A DNA stretch of 17,178 nucleotides from Nitratifractor sp. Lineage in GTDB: Bacteria; Campylobacterota; Campylobacteria; Campylobacterales; Sulfurovaceae. Position 1 is the stretch's first letter; the number at the start of each line of letters is the position of its first letter. The translations under genes and the position numbers were made by a program. The notes beneath the pieces are model-generated. The model was not told where the DNA came from. It made no database searches and saw only the letters and a list, made by a program, of their open reading frames with translations. Shown piece after piece: positions 1 to 6,662 of the stretch. Location of the stretch: positions 1 to 17,178 of the forward strand of contig WFSU01000023.1 in the NCBI GenBank assembly GCA_015485845.1, written 5' to 3'.

Positions 1-130
1 AAAAAGTGCAAAATCAAATCTCAAATAGACGGTTGATTGTTTTACTTATATTCGGTTGTCAAAGATCACTTATCTTGCGATAATCCAAACAAATTTTCAA
101 GGCCTTAACTCAAGGTCTCTTTGTTTGTGG
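1..130 (-). other. Probable rRNA operon leader (upstream of 16S, transcribed off the left edge)
   Basis: On the minus strand this follows a full-consensus stable-RNA promoter and has no open reading frame of note. It contains a short stem with a GCAA tetraloop and then a boxA-like element, the order found in bacterial rrn leaders. No part of mature 16S rRNA (such as the GAGTTTGATC stretch) is visible, so only the leader lies in the window. That an rRNA gene follows is inference; a tRNA or other stable RNA operon is the alternative. Confidence 0.62.
57..83 (-). promoter_or_regulatory. boxB-like hairpin followed by boxA-like antitermination element
   Basis: Read on the minus strand, TTATC-GCAA-GATAA (83 to 70) forms a 5-bp stem with a GNRA tetraloop. 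Immediately downstream, TGATCTTTGACA (68 to 57) resembles the rrn boxA consensus TGCTCTTTAACA. In known rrn leaders boxB precedes boxA and together they recruit Nus factors so that RNA polymerase reads through untranslated rRNA. Pattern match only. Confidence 0.55.
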
Positions 131-136
131 ACGCGT

Positions 137-165
137 ATTATAGCGGGTAATTCTTTGAATGTCAA
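137..165 (-). promoter_or_regulatory. Strong sigma70 promoter, stable-RNA type
   Basis: On the minus strand TTGACA (165-160) and TATAAT (142-137) are both perfect consensus hexamers separated by exactly 17 bp. The -10 is followed by ACGCGTCC, a GC-rich discriminator of the kind that makes rRNA and tRNA promoters sensitive to ppGpp. The start point should be near position 130. It fires leftward, away from the acl genes. Confidence 0.85.
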
Positions 166-205
166 GAGATTTCTGAGAAAAAGTGAAATTTTTTAGTTTT
201 TTTTT
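166..205 (-). promoter_or_regulatory. Probable UP element of the stable-RNA promoter
   Basis: Directly upstream of the -35 hexamer (minus-strand sense) is an A/T-rich block with phased A and T tracts, including a run of nine A residues and an A6T3 tract. rRNA P1-type promoters use such tracts to bind the alpha C-terminal domains of RNA polymerase. It sits between the -35 hexamer and the aclBA terminator. Confidence 0.55.
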
Positions 206-225
206 GAAAAGGGGGAAAGAAGGTG

Positions 226-252
226 ATGTAAGGCGAACACGTCGCCTTACAT
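226..252 (-). terminator. Terminator of the aclBA operon
   Basis: A perfect 11-bp stem, arms 226-236 and 242-252 with a 5-nt loop, begins 17 nt beyond the aclA stop codon. On the minus strand it is followed by a pyrimidine-rich stretch (CACCTTCTTT then CCCCCTTTTC), a less than perfect U tract. It should end aclBA transcription before the stable-RNA promoter downstream; the symmetric stem could also act on the plus strand. Confidence 0.75.
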
Positions 253-269
253 TATATAGTAGAAAAAGC

Positions 270-2084
270 TTAAAGTTCTTCAGCTTCCTGTACATCGTAG
301 AGGATATCATCCATAGGATGGCGATACATTGGCATAGCCAAACGCTTTTCATCAAGGATATGTCCGATAAAACCAATACTGCGACCAACAATAAAGAAGG
401 CATTCAAGGTACCGGACTCGATGAACTCGTCAATCTCATCTTCGGGATAACCCAGCGCACGCCACATATCAACCATGAGGATACCAATCGTACCGTCAAC
501 GTTGAGGATGAGGTTTTCCTTCTTGCTTGTGGTGAGTTGTTCTACAGTCAAAGCATAGTCCAGTAATGGTGTCGCCGGGAAATGCTCGGCCGCAAATTTC
601 TTGAGTCCCTCAACACGGAGATCAGGGTTCTTGAGAGACTTGATACGGTGACCGATACCAGGGATGGGCACACCCTGCTTCTTCATATAACTGAGGAATT
701 CTGCGGGGGTGAGATCATTGTCATCTGCATATTTAAAGTACTTGGCAGCACCATCAATCGCACCACCGAAGCGGGGACCAATCGTCAGCAGGCCGGTTAC
801 GAGTGACTCGACGACCGACTTACCAGCACGAGCCGTTACCTTGGCATTGTGTGCACCGGAGACAGCCGGGCCGTGATCGGCGACAGTCTTCATAACAGTC
901 TCGATAAACTCTGTTGCCCATTTTGGATACTGTTTTTTGAACCACAGCAGGGAAATGACATCACCGATTCCTTTTCCGGTGTCAGGTGTCGCTACCGAGC
1001 TAATAGGGAAACCGGCATAAGTAGCTTCTTCACCGCGATCATCGGAAATGGTACAAATGAACTGCTTGGAGCGACGAGTCTTGGGTACGGTTTTGAGCTC
1101 GGGCTCAGGGATCTCCTCGATCGTACCGTTGGCGCGAAGTTCTTCGTAAACTTCTTTGATGGTGCCGGGAAGATCGTTGAACGAAGCGGGAACATGGATG
1201 CCGGCTTCAGCCATCGCTTGGTTTTTCGCTGCAGCCGTTTCACGCTCGGCGTTTGCAGAAGCTCCGGCATGTCCAAATTGTACCCCACTGCTGAAATGCT
1301 TGGCGATGGTTCCGATACACCACGCAATGATAGGTTTTTTGATCCGGCCGTCTTTGACCGCTTCGATCACTTTATACTCTTCGGTACCGCCCACTTCGCC
1401 GAGGAGAATCATGTACTTGACATCCGGGTTGGATTCCATACGGAGGAGGTTGTCGATAAAGACTGATCCGACGAAACGGTCACCACCGATAGCAACCCCT
1501 TCCGCAATACCGTCGGCATTGATGGAGATGATGTTGGAAATCTCATTGAAGAGACCACCTGAGCGTGTCACCAATCCGCACGAACCGGCACGGTGAAGTT
1601 TGGAGTTGATGATGTTGTCGATGGTGCCACCGATGTTAGCGATCTTGAAAGCACCCGGAGCAATCGCACCGACGGTAGCGGGCCCGATAACGGTCACGCC
1701 CGCATCGCGTGCTGCCTGATTCATGGTGCGTGCCAAACGCTCAGGGATCCCTTCGGCTGTAATCATAATGCTTTTGAATCCCCCGATCTCGAGAGCTTCC
1801 ATGGTCACATCGTACGCTGTACGGAATGAAGCAAAGTTCAACAGGACATCTGCCTGAGGTTGAGCCGCCTTGGCATCGGCAGTACTCTTGTAAAGGGGAA
1901 CCATGATCTCATCAGGGCCGTAAAAGAACTTTTCAAACTTGTTGTTGCTGGTAGGGGCTACGATGGCAGCGACAGAAGGTTTGTCCCGTCCGATCGTGTA
2001 ATCGTAGTCCAACATACGCTGGATCGCTGTTTTGTTGTTGTTCCAGAAAATCGCCTGGGTGTCTTTGGTAAATAATCTGCTCAT
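270..2084 (-). CDS. aclA: ATP citrate lyase, alpha (large, citrate-synthase-like) subunit
   Basis: This 604-aa cytosolic subunit works with AclB to cleave citrate, using ATP and CoA, to oxaloacetate and acetyl-CoA; this is the diagnostic step of the reductive TCA cycle. The N-terminal ~320 residues are succinyl-CoA synthetase alpha-like, with the phosphorylated histidine in FGHAGA (His272). The C-terminal ~230 residues are citrate-synthase-like, with DHGPAVSGAH (403-412) and GIGHR (476-480). The length fits the ~600-aa family. The ATG start at 2084 is preceded by GGGAGAGA, 12 nt after the aclB stop, so the two are co-transcribed and probably translationally coupled. A strong hairpin terminator follows the stop codon. 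The identification rests on family motifs and the paired arrangement with aclB. I see no defect in the reading frame. Confidence 0.96.
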   Translation of the reverse strand: MSRLFTKDTQAIFWNNNKTAIQRMLDYDYTIGRDKPSVAAIVAPTSNNKFEKFFYGPDEIMVPLYKSTADAKAAQPQADVLLNFASFRTAYDVTMEALEIGGFKSIMITAEGIPERLARTMNQAARDAGVTVIGPATVGAIAPGAFKIANIGGTIDNIINSKLHRAGSCGLVTRSGGLFNEISNIISINADGIAEGVAIGGDRFVGSVFIDNLLRMESNPDVKYMILLGEVGGTEEYKVIEAVKDGRIKKPIIAWCIGTIAKHFSSGVQFGHAGASANAERETAAAKNQAMAEAGIHVPASFNDLPGTIKEVYEELRANGTIEEIPEPELKTVPKTRRSKQFICTISDDRGEEATYAGFPISSVATPDTGKGIGDVISLLWFKKQYPKWATEFIETVMKTVADHGPAVSGAHNAKVTARAGKSVVESLVTGLLTIGPRFGGAIDGAAKYFKYADDNDLTPAEFLSYMKKQGVPIPGIGHRIKSLKNPDLRVEGLKKFAAEHFPATPLLDYALTVEQLTTSKKENLILNVDGTIGILMVDMWRALGYPEDEIDEFIESGTLNAFFIVGRSIGFIGHILDEKRLAMPMYRHPMDDILYDVQEAEEL

Positions 2085-2096
2085 GCTGTCTCTCCC

Positions 2097-3407
2097 TTAC
2101 TTCTCAAGTGCCATACGCACGATGTCTGTGACGTGTGTTTCCGGGCCGTATACTTCGATGTCGAGTCCCAGTCTATCCGCTGCTTCTTTGATGTCTTTGA
2201 GCCCTTTTTCATAGTTGGGGCCGCCACGACGCACGTAGATCTTCGTTTTGTGGGCTTTGAGTTTCTCGGCATAAATTTCAAACGCCTGAATGATCCCGGT
2301 GAAGGTCTTGGCCACATCGGTAAAGTTGGCAATCGCACCACCGATGATGAGCACTTTGCCACGAGGGTCATCATAGCGGGTCATCAGATCAAAGATCGTC
2401 TCGGCGTAAAATTTGGTCTCACCGGTCGTCGGCCCTCCGCTGTATTCGCCGTAGTTGGCCAAGTCTTCAACTCCGGCCATGTCAGCGATAGTATCGGCAT
2501 ACACGACGGATGCTCCACCTCCAGCCACCATCGTCCAGATGCGTCCCATGGGATTAAGGATTGTCAGCTTGAGTGACGCACCGGATTTGGAGTCAGCTTC
2601 GGCGATCGCCGCCTCTTCCGGACTCTGATCCTCCATACCGAATGGCGTGGGGAAGTCAATCTCTCCCCATTGATCCCGCATCATAAATCCAGCCGTATCA
2701 TCCAAGCGAGCCACAAGATCGAGGATGGCCATGTTGCCCCCCTCGAGCATGACGATGGGATTGATCTCAAGATACGCGAAATTCATGTCACGGTAAAATT
2801 TGAAGAATTGGATGGCAAAAGAGATGAACGCCTCTTTATTCTCAGCCGGAATGTCAGCTGGTACATGCGAGCGTACCATCTTTTCCATATCGCTGTCAGG
2901 CATGTTGATGGGGATATGAACTTCATTGACTTTCTCGTCCCACCCTTCTTCAACCTCCATACCTCCTTCGGCAGACATATAGAGGACATCATCCTCACCG
3001 ACGGTCGTAGCGGAAATATAATATTCCTGTTCCTGGGTATGGGGCGTAAACGGTTCGACGATAAAATGGCTCAGGTGACCATGCTGACCGCTGAGAAGGG
3101 TCACATCGTGCGCCTGCTTCTCATCGATCCATTTGGCGGCATCCTCAAGAGTCACATCGCCGGGCTTGTTCACACGGAAAAGAACCAGATCATTCTTGCC
3201 GCGCTTGCCAAAGAGCATGTCAGGCTTGGCAACCAACGGCTCCTGATTGAGCCACTCGAAGCCGTGCTCTTTGGCTTTGGCACGCAGTTCGTCGCCACTG
3301 GTGACCATTACCGATTTGAATCCGTAATGAAACCCGTCAAAATAATCGTTCCAATGGCGTGCGAAAATCGCTTTACCATCGTATTCTCTAATCGCCTTTT
3401 GAGCCAT
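2097..3407 (-). CDS. aclB: ATP citrate lyase, beta (small, ATP-grasp) subunit
   Basis: 436 aa. This subunit has the succinyl-CoA synthetase beta-like ATP-grasp fold and supplies nucleotide binding for citrate phosphorylation by the AclA-AclB complex. Recognisable segments are the acidic, glycine-rich YMSAEGGMEVEEGW (143-156), YLEINPIV (212-219, the metal/ATP-binding strand of ATP-grasp proteins), MVAGGGASVVYADT (293-306) and ANYGEYSGGPT (317-327). Succinyl-CoA synthetase beta itself is closely related, but this sequence pattern and the AclA partner directly downstream point to citrate lyase. The ATG at 3407 has an excellent AAAGGAG ribosome site 8 nt upstream. It is the first gene of the aclBA operon; a likely promoter and a palindrome lie at 3439-3479. 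Confidence 0.95.
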   Translation of the reverse strand: MAQKAIREYDGKAIFARHWNDYFDGFHYGFKSVMVTSGDELRAKAKEHGFEWLNQEPLVAKPDMLFGKRGKNDLVLFRVNKPGDVTLEDAAKWIDEKQAHDVTLLSGQHGHLSHFIVEPFTPHTQEQEYYISATTVGEDDVLYMSAEGGMEVEEGWDEKVNEVHIPINMPDSDMEKMVRSHVPADIPAENKEAFISFAIQFFKFYRDMNFAYLEINPIVMLEGGNMAILDLVARLDDTAGFMMRDQWGEIDFPTPFGMEDQSPEEAAIAEADSKSGASLKLTILNPMGRIWTMVAGGGASVVYADTIADMAGVEDLANYGEYSGGPTTGETKFYAETIFDLMTRYDDPRGKVLIIGGAIANFTDVAKTFTGIIQAFEIYAEKLKAHKTKIYVRRGGPNYEKGLKDIKEAADRLGLDIEVYGPETHVTDIVRMALEK

Positions 3408-3438
3408 TGAGTTCTCCTTTGGTTGTTTGAGTTACAGC

Positions 3439-3444
3439 ATTGTA
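3439..3444 (-). promoter_or_regulatory. Candidate -10 of the aclBA promoter
   Basis: Minus-strand TACAAT lies 31 nt upstream of the aclB ATG, giving a leader of roughly 25 nt. There is no recognisable -35 hexamer and no TGn extension. The -35 position is occupied instead by the palindrome at 3456-3479, which suggests a regulator-dependent promoter. Confidence 0.5.
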
Positions 3445-3455
3445 TCTTTTGGGTG

Positions 3456-3479
3456 TTTTAACTTATGCATAAGCTAAAA
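3456..3479. promoter_or_regulatory. 24-bp palindrome, candidate operator for aclBA
   Basis: The core CTTATGCATAAG (3462-3473) is a perfect 12-bp palindrome. Beyond one mismatched pair the symmetry continues with TTTTA on one side and TAAAA on the other, giving 11 matching pairs out of 12. It is AT-rich with no unpaired loop, so it looks like a dimeric protein site rather than a terminator. Its centre is about 26 bp upstream of the candidate -10, on the -35 region of aclBA. Confidence 0.5.
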
Positions 3480-3543
3480 ATATTCAGGAAGGTTTGGTAG
3501 GAATGTGTATTTTGGAAACAATCTCTCGAAGAAGCGATGCCCT

Positions 3544-4116
3544 TTAGAGCTTCAAGAAATTGTCAAGCATCTCATGTCCGTATTCACTCATGATCGATTC
3601 GGGATGGAACTGCACACCATAAATGGGCTTTCCTTTGACCTGGATCGACATGATTTCTCCGTCGTCGAGGCTGTGGGACGTCACTTCGAGGGTGTCCGGG
3701 AGGTTCTCTGAATTAACCGTCAGTGAATGGTAACGGGTCGCTTGGAACGTTTCGGGAATGGCATTATAGATAGGGGTTTTCCGGTCAATGTGCACTTGAG
3801 ACGTTTTGCCGTGCATCATGTTTTTGGCGCGGATCACTTCCCCGCCAAAAACTTGAGCGATGCTCTGATGCCCCAGGCAGATCCCCATCATGGGCACTTC
3901 ATTTTCCGCAAACGTTTTAATCACGTCCAGCGTCACTCCGGCATCGTCCGGAGTCGAGGGGCCGGGGGAGAGGATGATCTTTTCGGGGTTGAGTTCACGG
4001 ATGGCCTCCACCGTGAGCTCATCGTTGCGGATGACTTTGAGATCGGCACCCAATTCACGACAATATTGAACAATGTTGTAGGTAAAACTGTCGTAATTGT
4101 CAATCATGAGTACCAT
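3544..4116 (-). CDS. trpG/pabA: Glutamine amidotransferase subunit of anthranilate / aminodeoxychorismate synthase
   Basis: 190 aa, a complete class I glutamine amidotransferase. It hydrolyses glutamine and channels ammonia to a chorismate-using partner, giving anthranilate (tryptophan) or 4-amino-4-deoxychorismate (folate). The family opening MIDNYDSFTYN is at residues 4-14, the oxyanion strand LSPGPSTPDDAG at 49-60, the nucleophile elbow GICLGHQ with Cys80 at 78-84, and His171 and Glu173 in FHPES complete the triad. No trpE or pabB partner is adjacent, so the product cannot be assigned; such subunits are often shared. The start at 4116 has GGGAG upstream, and an internal Met4 is an alternative. 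It stands alone, 136 nt before aclB and 54 nt after gltA. Confidence 0.9.
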   Translation of the reverse strand: MVLMIDNYDSFTYNIVQYCRELGADLKVIRNDELTVEAIRELNPEKIILSPGPSTPDDAGVTLDVIKTFAENEVPMMGICLGHQSIAQVFGGEVIRAKNMMHGKTSQVHIDRKTPIYNAIPETFQATRYHSLTVNSENLPDTLEVTSHSLDDGEIMSIQVKGKPIYGVQFHPESIMSEYGHEMLDNFLKL

Positions 4117-4143
4117 GCAAAACTCCCGGGCATAAAGTTCCGC

Positions 4144-4149
4144 ATTCTA
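4144..4149 (-). promoter_or_regulatory. Candidate extended -10 promoter of trpG/pabA
   Basis: Minus-strand TGATAGAAT combines a TGn extension with a TAGAAT hexamer, 27 nt upstream of the ATG. There is no -35 consensus at the usual distance. Confidence 0.45.
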
Positions 4150-4170
4150 TCATGGGTCAGCTTAGTCGAA

Positions 4171-5454
4171 TCAAGCGCCCGTATAGAGCTGACGTGGACG
4201 GGCAATCTTGGATGTAGTGTCTTTTTTGAACTCGATCCACTGGGTTACCCAGCCTACCGTACGCCCAATCACAAAGATGGGGGTAAACATCGACTTGGGA
4301 ATTTTGAGTGCCGTAAGAATCACACCGGTATAAAAATCAATATTGGGGTACAGTTTCCGTGAAATGAAGTAGTCATCACTCAGCGCAATCTCCTCGATCC
4401 GGCGAGCGATCGCCATCAATTCCGTATCCAGCCTCAACTCTTCACGCAGTTCATCCTGCAACCCTTTGAGGATACGGGCACGGGGATCAAAGTTTTTGTA
4501 CACACGGTGGCCAAACCCCATGAGTCGGAACGGATCATCGGGATCTTTGGCTTTGGCAATATAGGTTTCGACGTTCTCAACGCTGCCGATCATCTCCAAC
4601 TGAGCGATCACCGATTCATTGGCACCGCCATGCGCCCTGCCCCACAATGCGGCGATCCCCGAAGCTATCGCGACGTAGGGGTGGGCTCCCGTCGAAGCTA
4701 CCCCCCGCACCACAGTCGTCGAGGCATTCTGCTCGTGATCGGCGTGGAGGGTAAAAATCGTATCAAGTGCCCGGATCTCCACATCACGAATCTTCGCTTC
4801 CCCCTCCGCTGTCCGGTGCATTTTTCCTCCCGGATAGGCACGCATCATCGTCAGAAAATTTTCAGTAAAGCTCAAATCCACATCCGGATAAATAAAAGGA
4901 ATCCCAAGTGAATGGCGATAGGCATAGGCAGCAATCGTTGGAATCTTGGCGATGATTCTCCGCGCCATCTCCTGATACTCCGCTTCATCATTGATCTCAA
5001 GATGGGTATCGTAAAACGAAGCCAATGCCGTCGTGGCAGCACTGAGTGTCGCCATGGGATGAGCATTGTCCGGGAAGGCATGGAAGAGGTTGAGCAACCC
5101 TTCGTGCAAAAAGGCACGATGACGTAACTCCAAATCAAAATCCACCAATTGTTCCGCATTTGGAAGTGCCTCATTGAGCAGCAGATAGCAGGTCTCGAGG
5201 TAGCTGTGCCTGGTCGCCAGCTCCTCGATCGAAATGCCTCGATAGCGGAGTTCTCCTTTACCACCGTCGATAAAGGTAACAGTAGATTCACAGCTGGCCG
5301 TCGAGGTAAATCCGGGATCGTACGTAAACATCCCCGTATCTTTGAAGAAGGAACGAATATCCACTACCGATGGACCCCGCTTCCCCGTAAGAACAGGATA
5401 GTCATAACGGGTATTGTCCCGGTTATCAATGAAAGAAAATGTGTCGTGAGGCAT
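4171..5454 (-). CDS. gltA: Citrate synthase
   Basis: 427 aa, the size of type II (hexameric, Gram-negative) citrate synthase. It condenses oxaloacetate and acetyl-CoA to citrate. All three catalytic residues are visible: His275 in WGRAHGGANE, His316 in GFGHRVYK and Asp373 in YPNIDFYTG, corresponding to E. coli His264, His305 and Asp362. The usual proline of WGPAHGG is Arg here. The ATG at 5454 has AAAGGAG just upstream. It lies on the same strand as aclBA, two genes upstream, so enzymes for both making and cleaving citrate are encoded within 5 kb. It probably serves the oxidative direction or glutamate synthesis when the reductive cycle is not needed; that role is inference. Confidence 0.96.
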   Translation of the reverse strand: MPHDTFSFIDNRDNTRYDYPVLTGKRGPSVVDIRSFFKDTGMFTYDPGFTSTASCESTVTFIDGGKGELRYRGISIEELATRHSYLETCYLLLNEALPNAEQLVDFDLELRHRAFLHEGLLNLFHAFPDNAHPMATLSAATTALASFYDTHLEINDEAEYQEMARRIIAKIPTIAAYAYRHSLGIPFIYPDVDLSFTENFLTMMRAYPGGKMHRTAEGEAKIRDVEIRALDTIFTLHADHEQNASTTVVRGVASTGAHPYVAIASGIAALWGRAHGGANESVIAQLEMIGSVENVETYIAKAKDPDDPFRLMGFGHRVYKNFDPRARILKGLQDELREELRLDTELMAIARRIEEIALSDDYFISRKLYPNIDFYTGVILTALKIPKSMFTPIFVIGRTVGWVTQWIEFKKDTTSKIARPRQLYTGA

Positions 5455-5489
5455 GGTAAACTCCTTTTGTAGTCAATGCAACATTTAGA

Positions 5490-5495
5490 ATTGTA
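5490..5495 (-). promoter_or_regulatory. Candidate extended -10 promoter of gltA
   Basis: Minus-strand TGGTACAAT (TGn plus TACAAT) lies 35 nt upstream of the gltA ATG in the 65-nt gap after mqnE. No convincing -35 hexamer or mqnE terminator is visible in the gap. Confidence 0.5.
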
Positions 5496-5519
5496 CCACA
5501 AAATGGGGTTTTTGGCAAA

Positions 5520-6593
5520 TCAAAAGTCGTCTTTGAGCTCTCGATACAAGCTGTCACGTTCCACCGGAGTAAAACCGGCATTTTTGATGAGGGCGACGAA
5601 GCTCTCCATATCCATTCCGCTCGCACTGGCGGCTCCGGCAGCGGACTGGATCGACTCTTTTTCGATCGTCCCATCCATATCGTCACACCCAAACTCCTGG
5701 GCGATAAGTGCCAAGCCAATGGTGGCCGACGCCCAGTAGGCTTTGATGTGCGGGATGTTGTCGAGGAGAATACGGCTGATAGCGTAGGTCTTGAGGATCT
5801 CCTGGCCGGTGGGGAACTCGGTAACACGGAGGAAATTATTTTCCTTCTGATAGACCAGCGGGATAAAGGCATTGAATCCGCCGGTCTCATCCTGCAACGC
5901 CCGTAGGCGCAGCATGTGGTCGATCCGATGGGCGCGGGTCTCAACATGACCGAAGAGCATCGTGGCGTTGCTCTGATGTCCCCGCTGGTGCCATTTGCGA
6001 TGGATATCGATCCATTGATCGGAAGTGACTTTCCCCTTGCAGAGATACTCTCGGACTTTCTCATCGAAGATCTCCGCTCCACCACCGGGCATGCTGTCCA
6101 CCCCGCTCTCAATCATCCGATCGAGCACCTCATCGTAGCTCAGGCCGTAGGTGCGGGAGAGGTAATCTACTTCTGCAGCCGTCATCGCTTTGATGTGAAT
6201 GCTCGGAAGAGCTGCTCGGACTTTGACAAAAGCGTCCATGTACCATTCCACCCCACCGGTGGGGTTGTGCGCCGAGACGATGTGAACTTCTTTGGCACCC
6301 CGCTCGTGGGCTTCGAGAGCGATAGCGGCCACTTCATCAGTAGTCATGGTGTATTGGTGAGGGTTTTTGCGACTGGCGGAGTACGCGCAGAATTTACACG
6401 TGTCAGCGCAGACGTTAGTAGGATTGATATGGCGGTTGATATTGAAGTACGTTTTGGTGCCATACTTGTCACGGCGGATGGTATCAGCCAACTCTCCGAG
6501 GGTCATCAGGTCGAGGTCGTAGAGGGCTTCTCCATCGGCTTGGGTGAGTCGGTCGCCTTGGTGTACTTTGTTTATCAGGTTCATCAGGTTCAT
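5520..6593 (-). CDS. mqnE: Aminofutalosine synthase (radical SAM)
   Basis: 357 aa. It catalyses the second step of the futalosine menaquinone pathway, joining a SAM-derived adenosyl group to 3-[(1-carboxyvinyl)oxy]benzoate to give aminofutalosine. The radical SAM cluster motif is CADTCKFC (Cys62, Cys66, Cys69) inside INPTNVCADTCKFCAYSA. The stretch PGGGAEIF (194-201) is typical of MqnE. MqnC, the closest relative, has a CxxxCxxC motif in a different context, so MqnE is preferred. The start is ambiguous: the 5' end carries a 9-bp tandem repeat encoding MNL-MNL, so Met1 (6593) or Met4 (6584) could initiate, and neither has a good Shine-Dalgarno. A TGGTATAAT promoter lies just upstream. No other mqn gene is in the window, as expected where the pathway genes are dispersed. 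Confidence 0.92.
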   Translation of the reverse strand: MNLMNLINKVHQGDRLTQADGEALYDLDLMTLGELADTIRRDKYGTKTYFNINRHINPTNVCADTCKFCAYSASRKNPHQYTMTTDEVAAIALEAHERGAKEVHIVSAHNPTGGVEWYMDAFVKVRAALPSIHIKAMTAAEVDYLSRTYGLSYDEVLDRMIESGVDSMPGGGAEIFDEKVREYLCKGKVTSDQWIDIHRKWHQRGHQSNATMLFGHVETRAHRIDHMLRLRALQDETGGFNAFIPLVYQKENNFLRVTEFPTGQEILKTYAISRILLDNIPHIKAYWASATIGLALIAQEFGCDDMDGTIEKESIQSAAGAASASGMDMESFVALIKNAGFTPVERDSLYRELKDDF

Positions 6594-6618
6594 GCGGTAT
6601 CCATTGAAAAATTTTGGT

Positions 6619-6624
6619 ATTATA
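6619..6624 (-). promoter_or_regulatory. Extended -10 promoter of mqnE
   Basis: Minus-strand TGGTATAAT is a perfect TATAAT with a TGn extension, 25 nt upstream of the mqnE ATG. There is no -35 consensus. The hexamer is embedded in the 11-bp palindrome GGTATTATACC (6616-6626). Confidence 0.65.
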
Positions 6625-6627
6625 CCA

Positions 6628-6640
6628 CCAATACTATTGG
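6628..6640. promoter_or_regulatory. 13-bp perfect palindrome between mqnE and glnD
   Basis: CCAATA-C-TATTGG is perfectly symmetric and lies 1 bp from a second palindrome at 6616-6626. It is centred 10 bp upstream of the mqnE -10 and covers a possible glnD -10 (TACTAT, 6632-6637). The position suits a shared operator for the divergent genes; no regulator can be named. Confidence 0.4.
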
Positions 6641-6662
6641 ACTTCGGACTAAGGGAGCACAG

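Noticed and set aside
2670..3410. 246-codon plus-strand frame opposite aclB
   Set aside because: Antisense shadow of a clearly conserved gene; no ribosome site or recognisable domain.
3408..3543. Independent terminator for trpG/pabA before aclB
   Set aside because: Only very short stems are visible; the palindrome in this gap has no loop and lies in promoter position.
5916..6662. Open plus-strand frame continuing upstream of glnD, which would make a 1070-aa protein
   Set aside because: It lies antisense to the conserved mqnE gene. The GTG at 6663 has a proper ribosome site and starts the GlnD-like sequence; the open frame reflects codon bias of the opposite strand.
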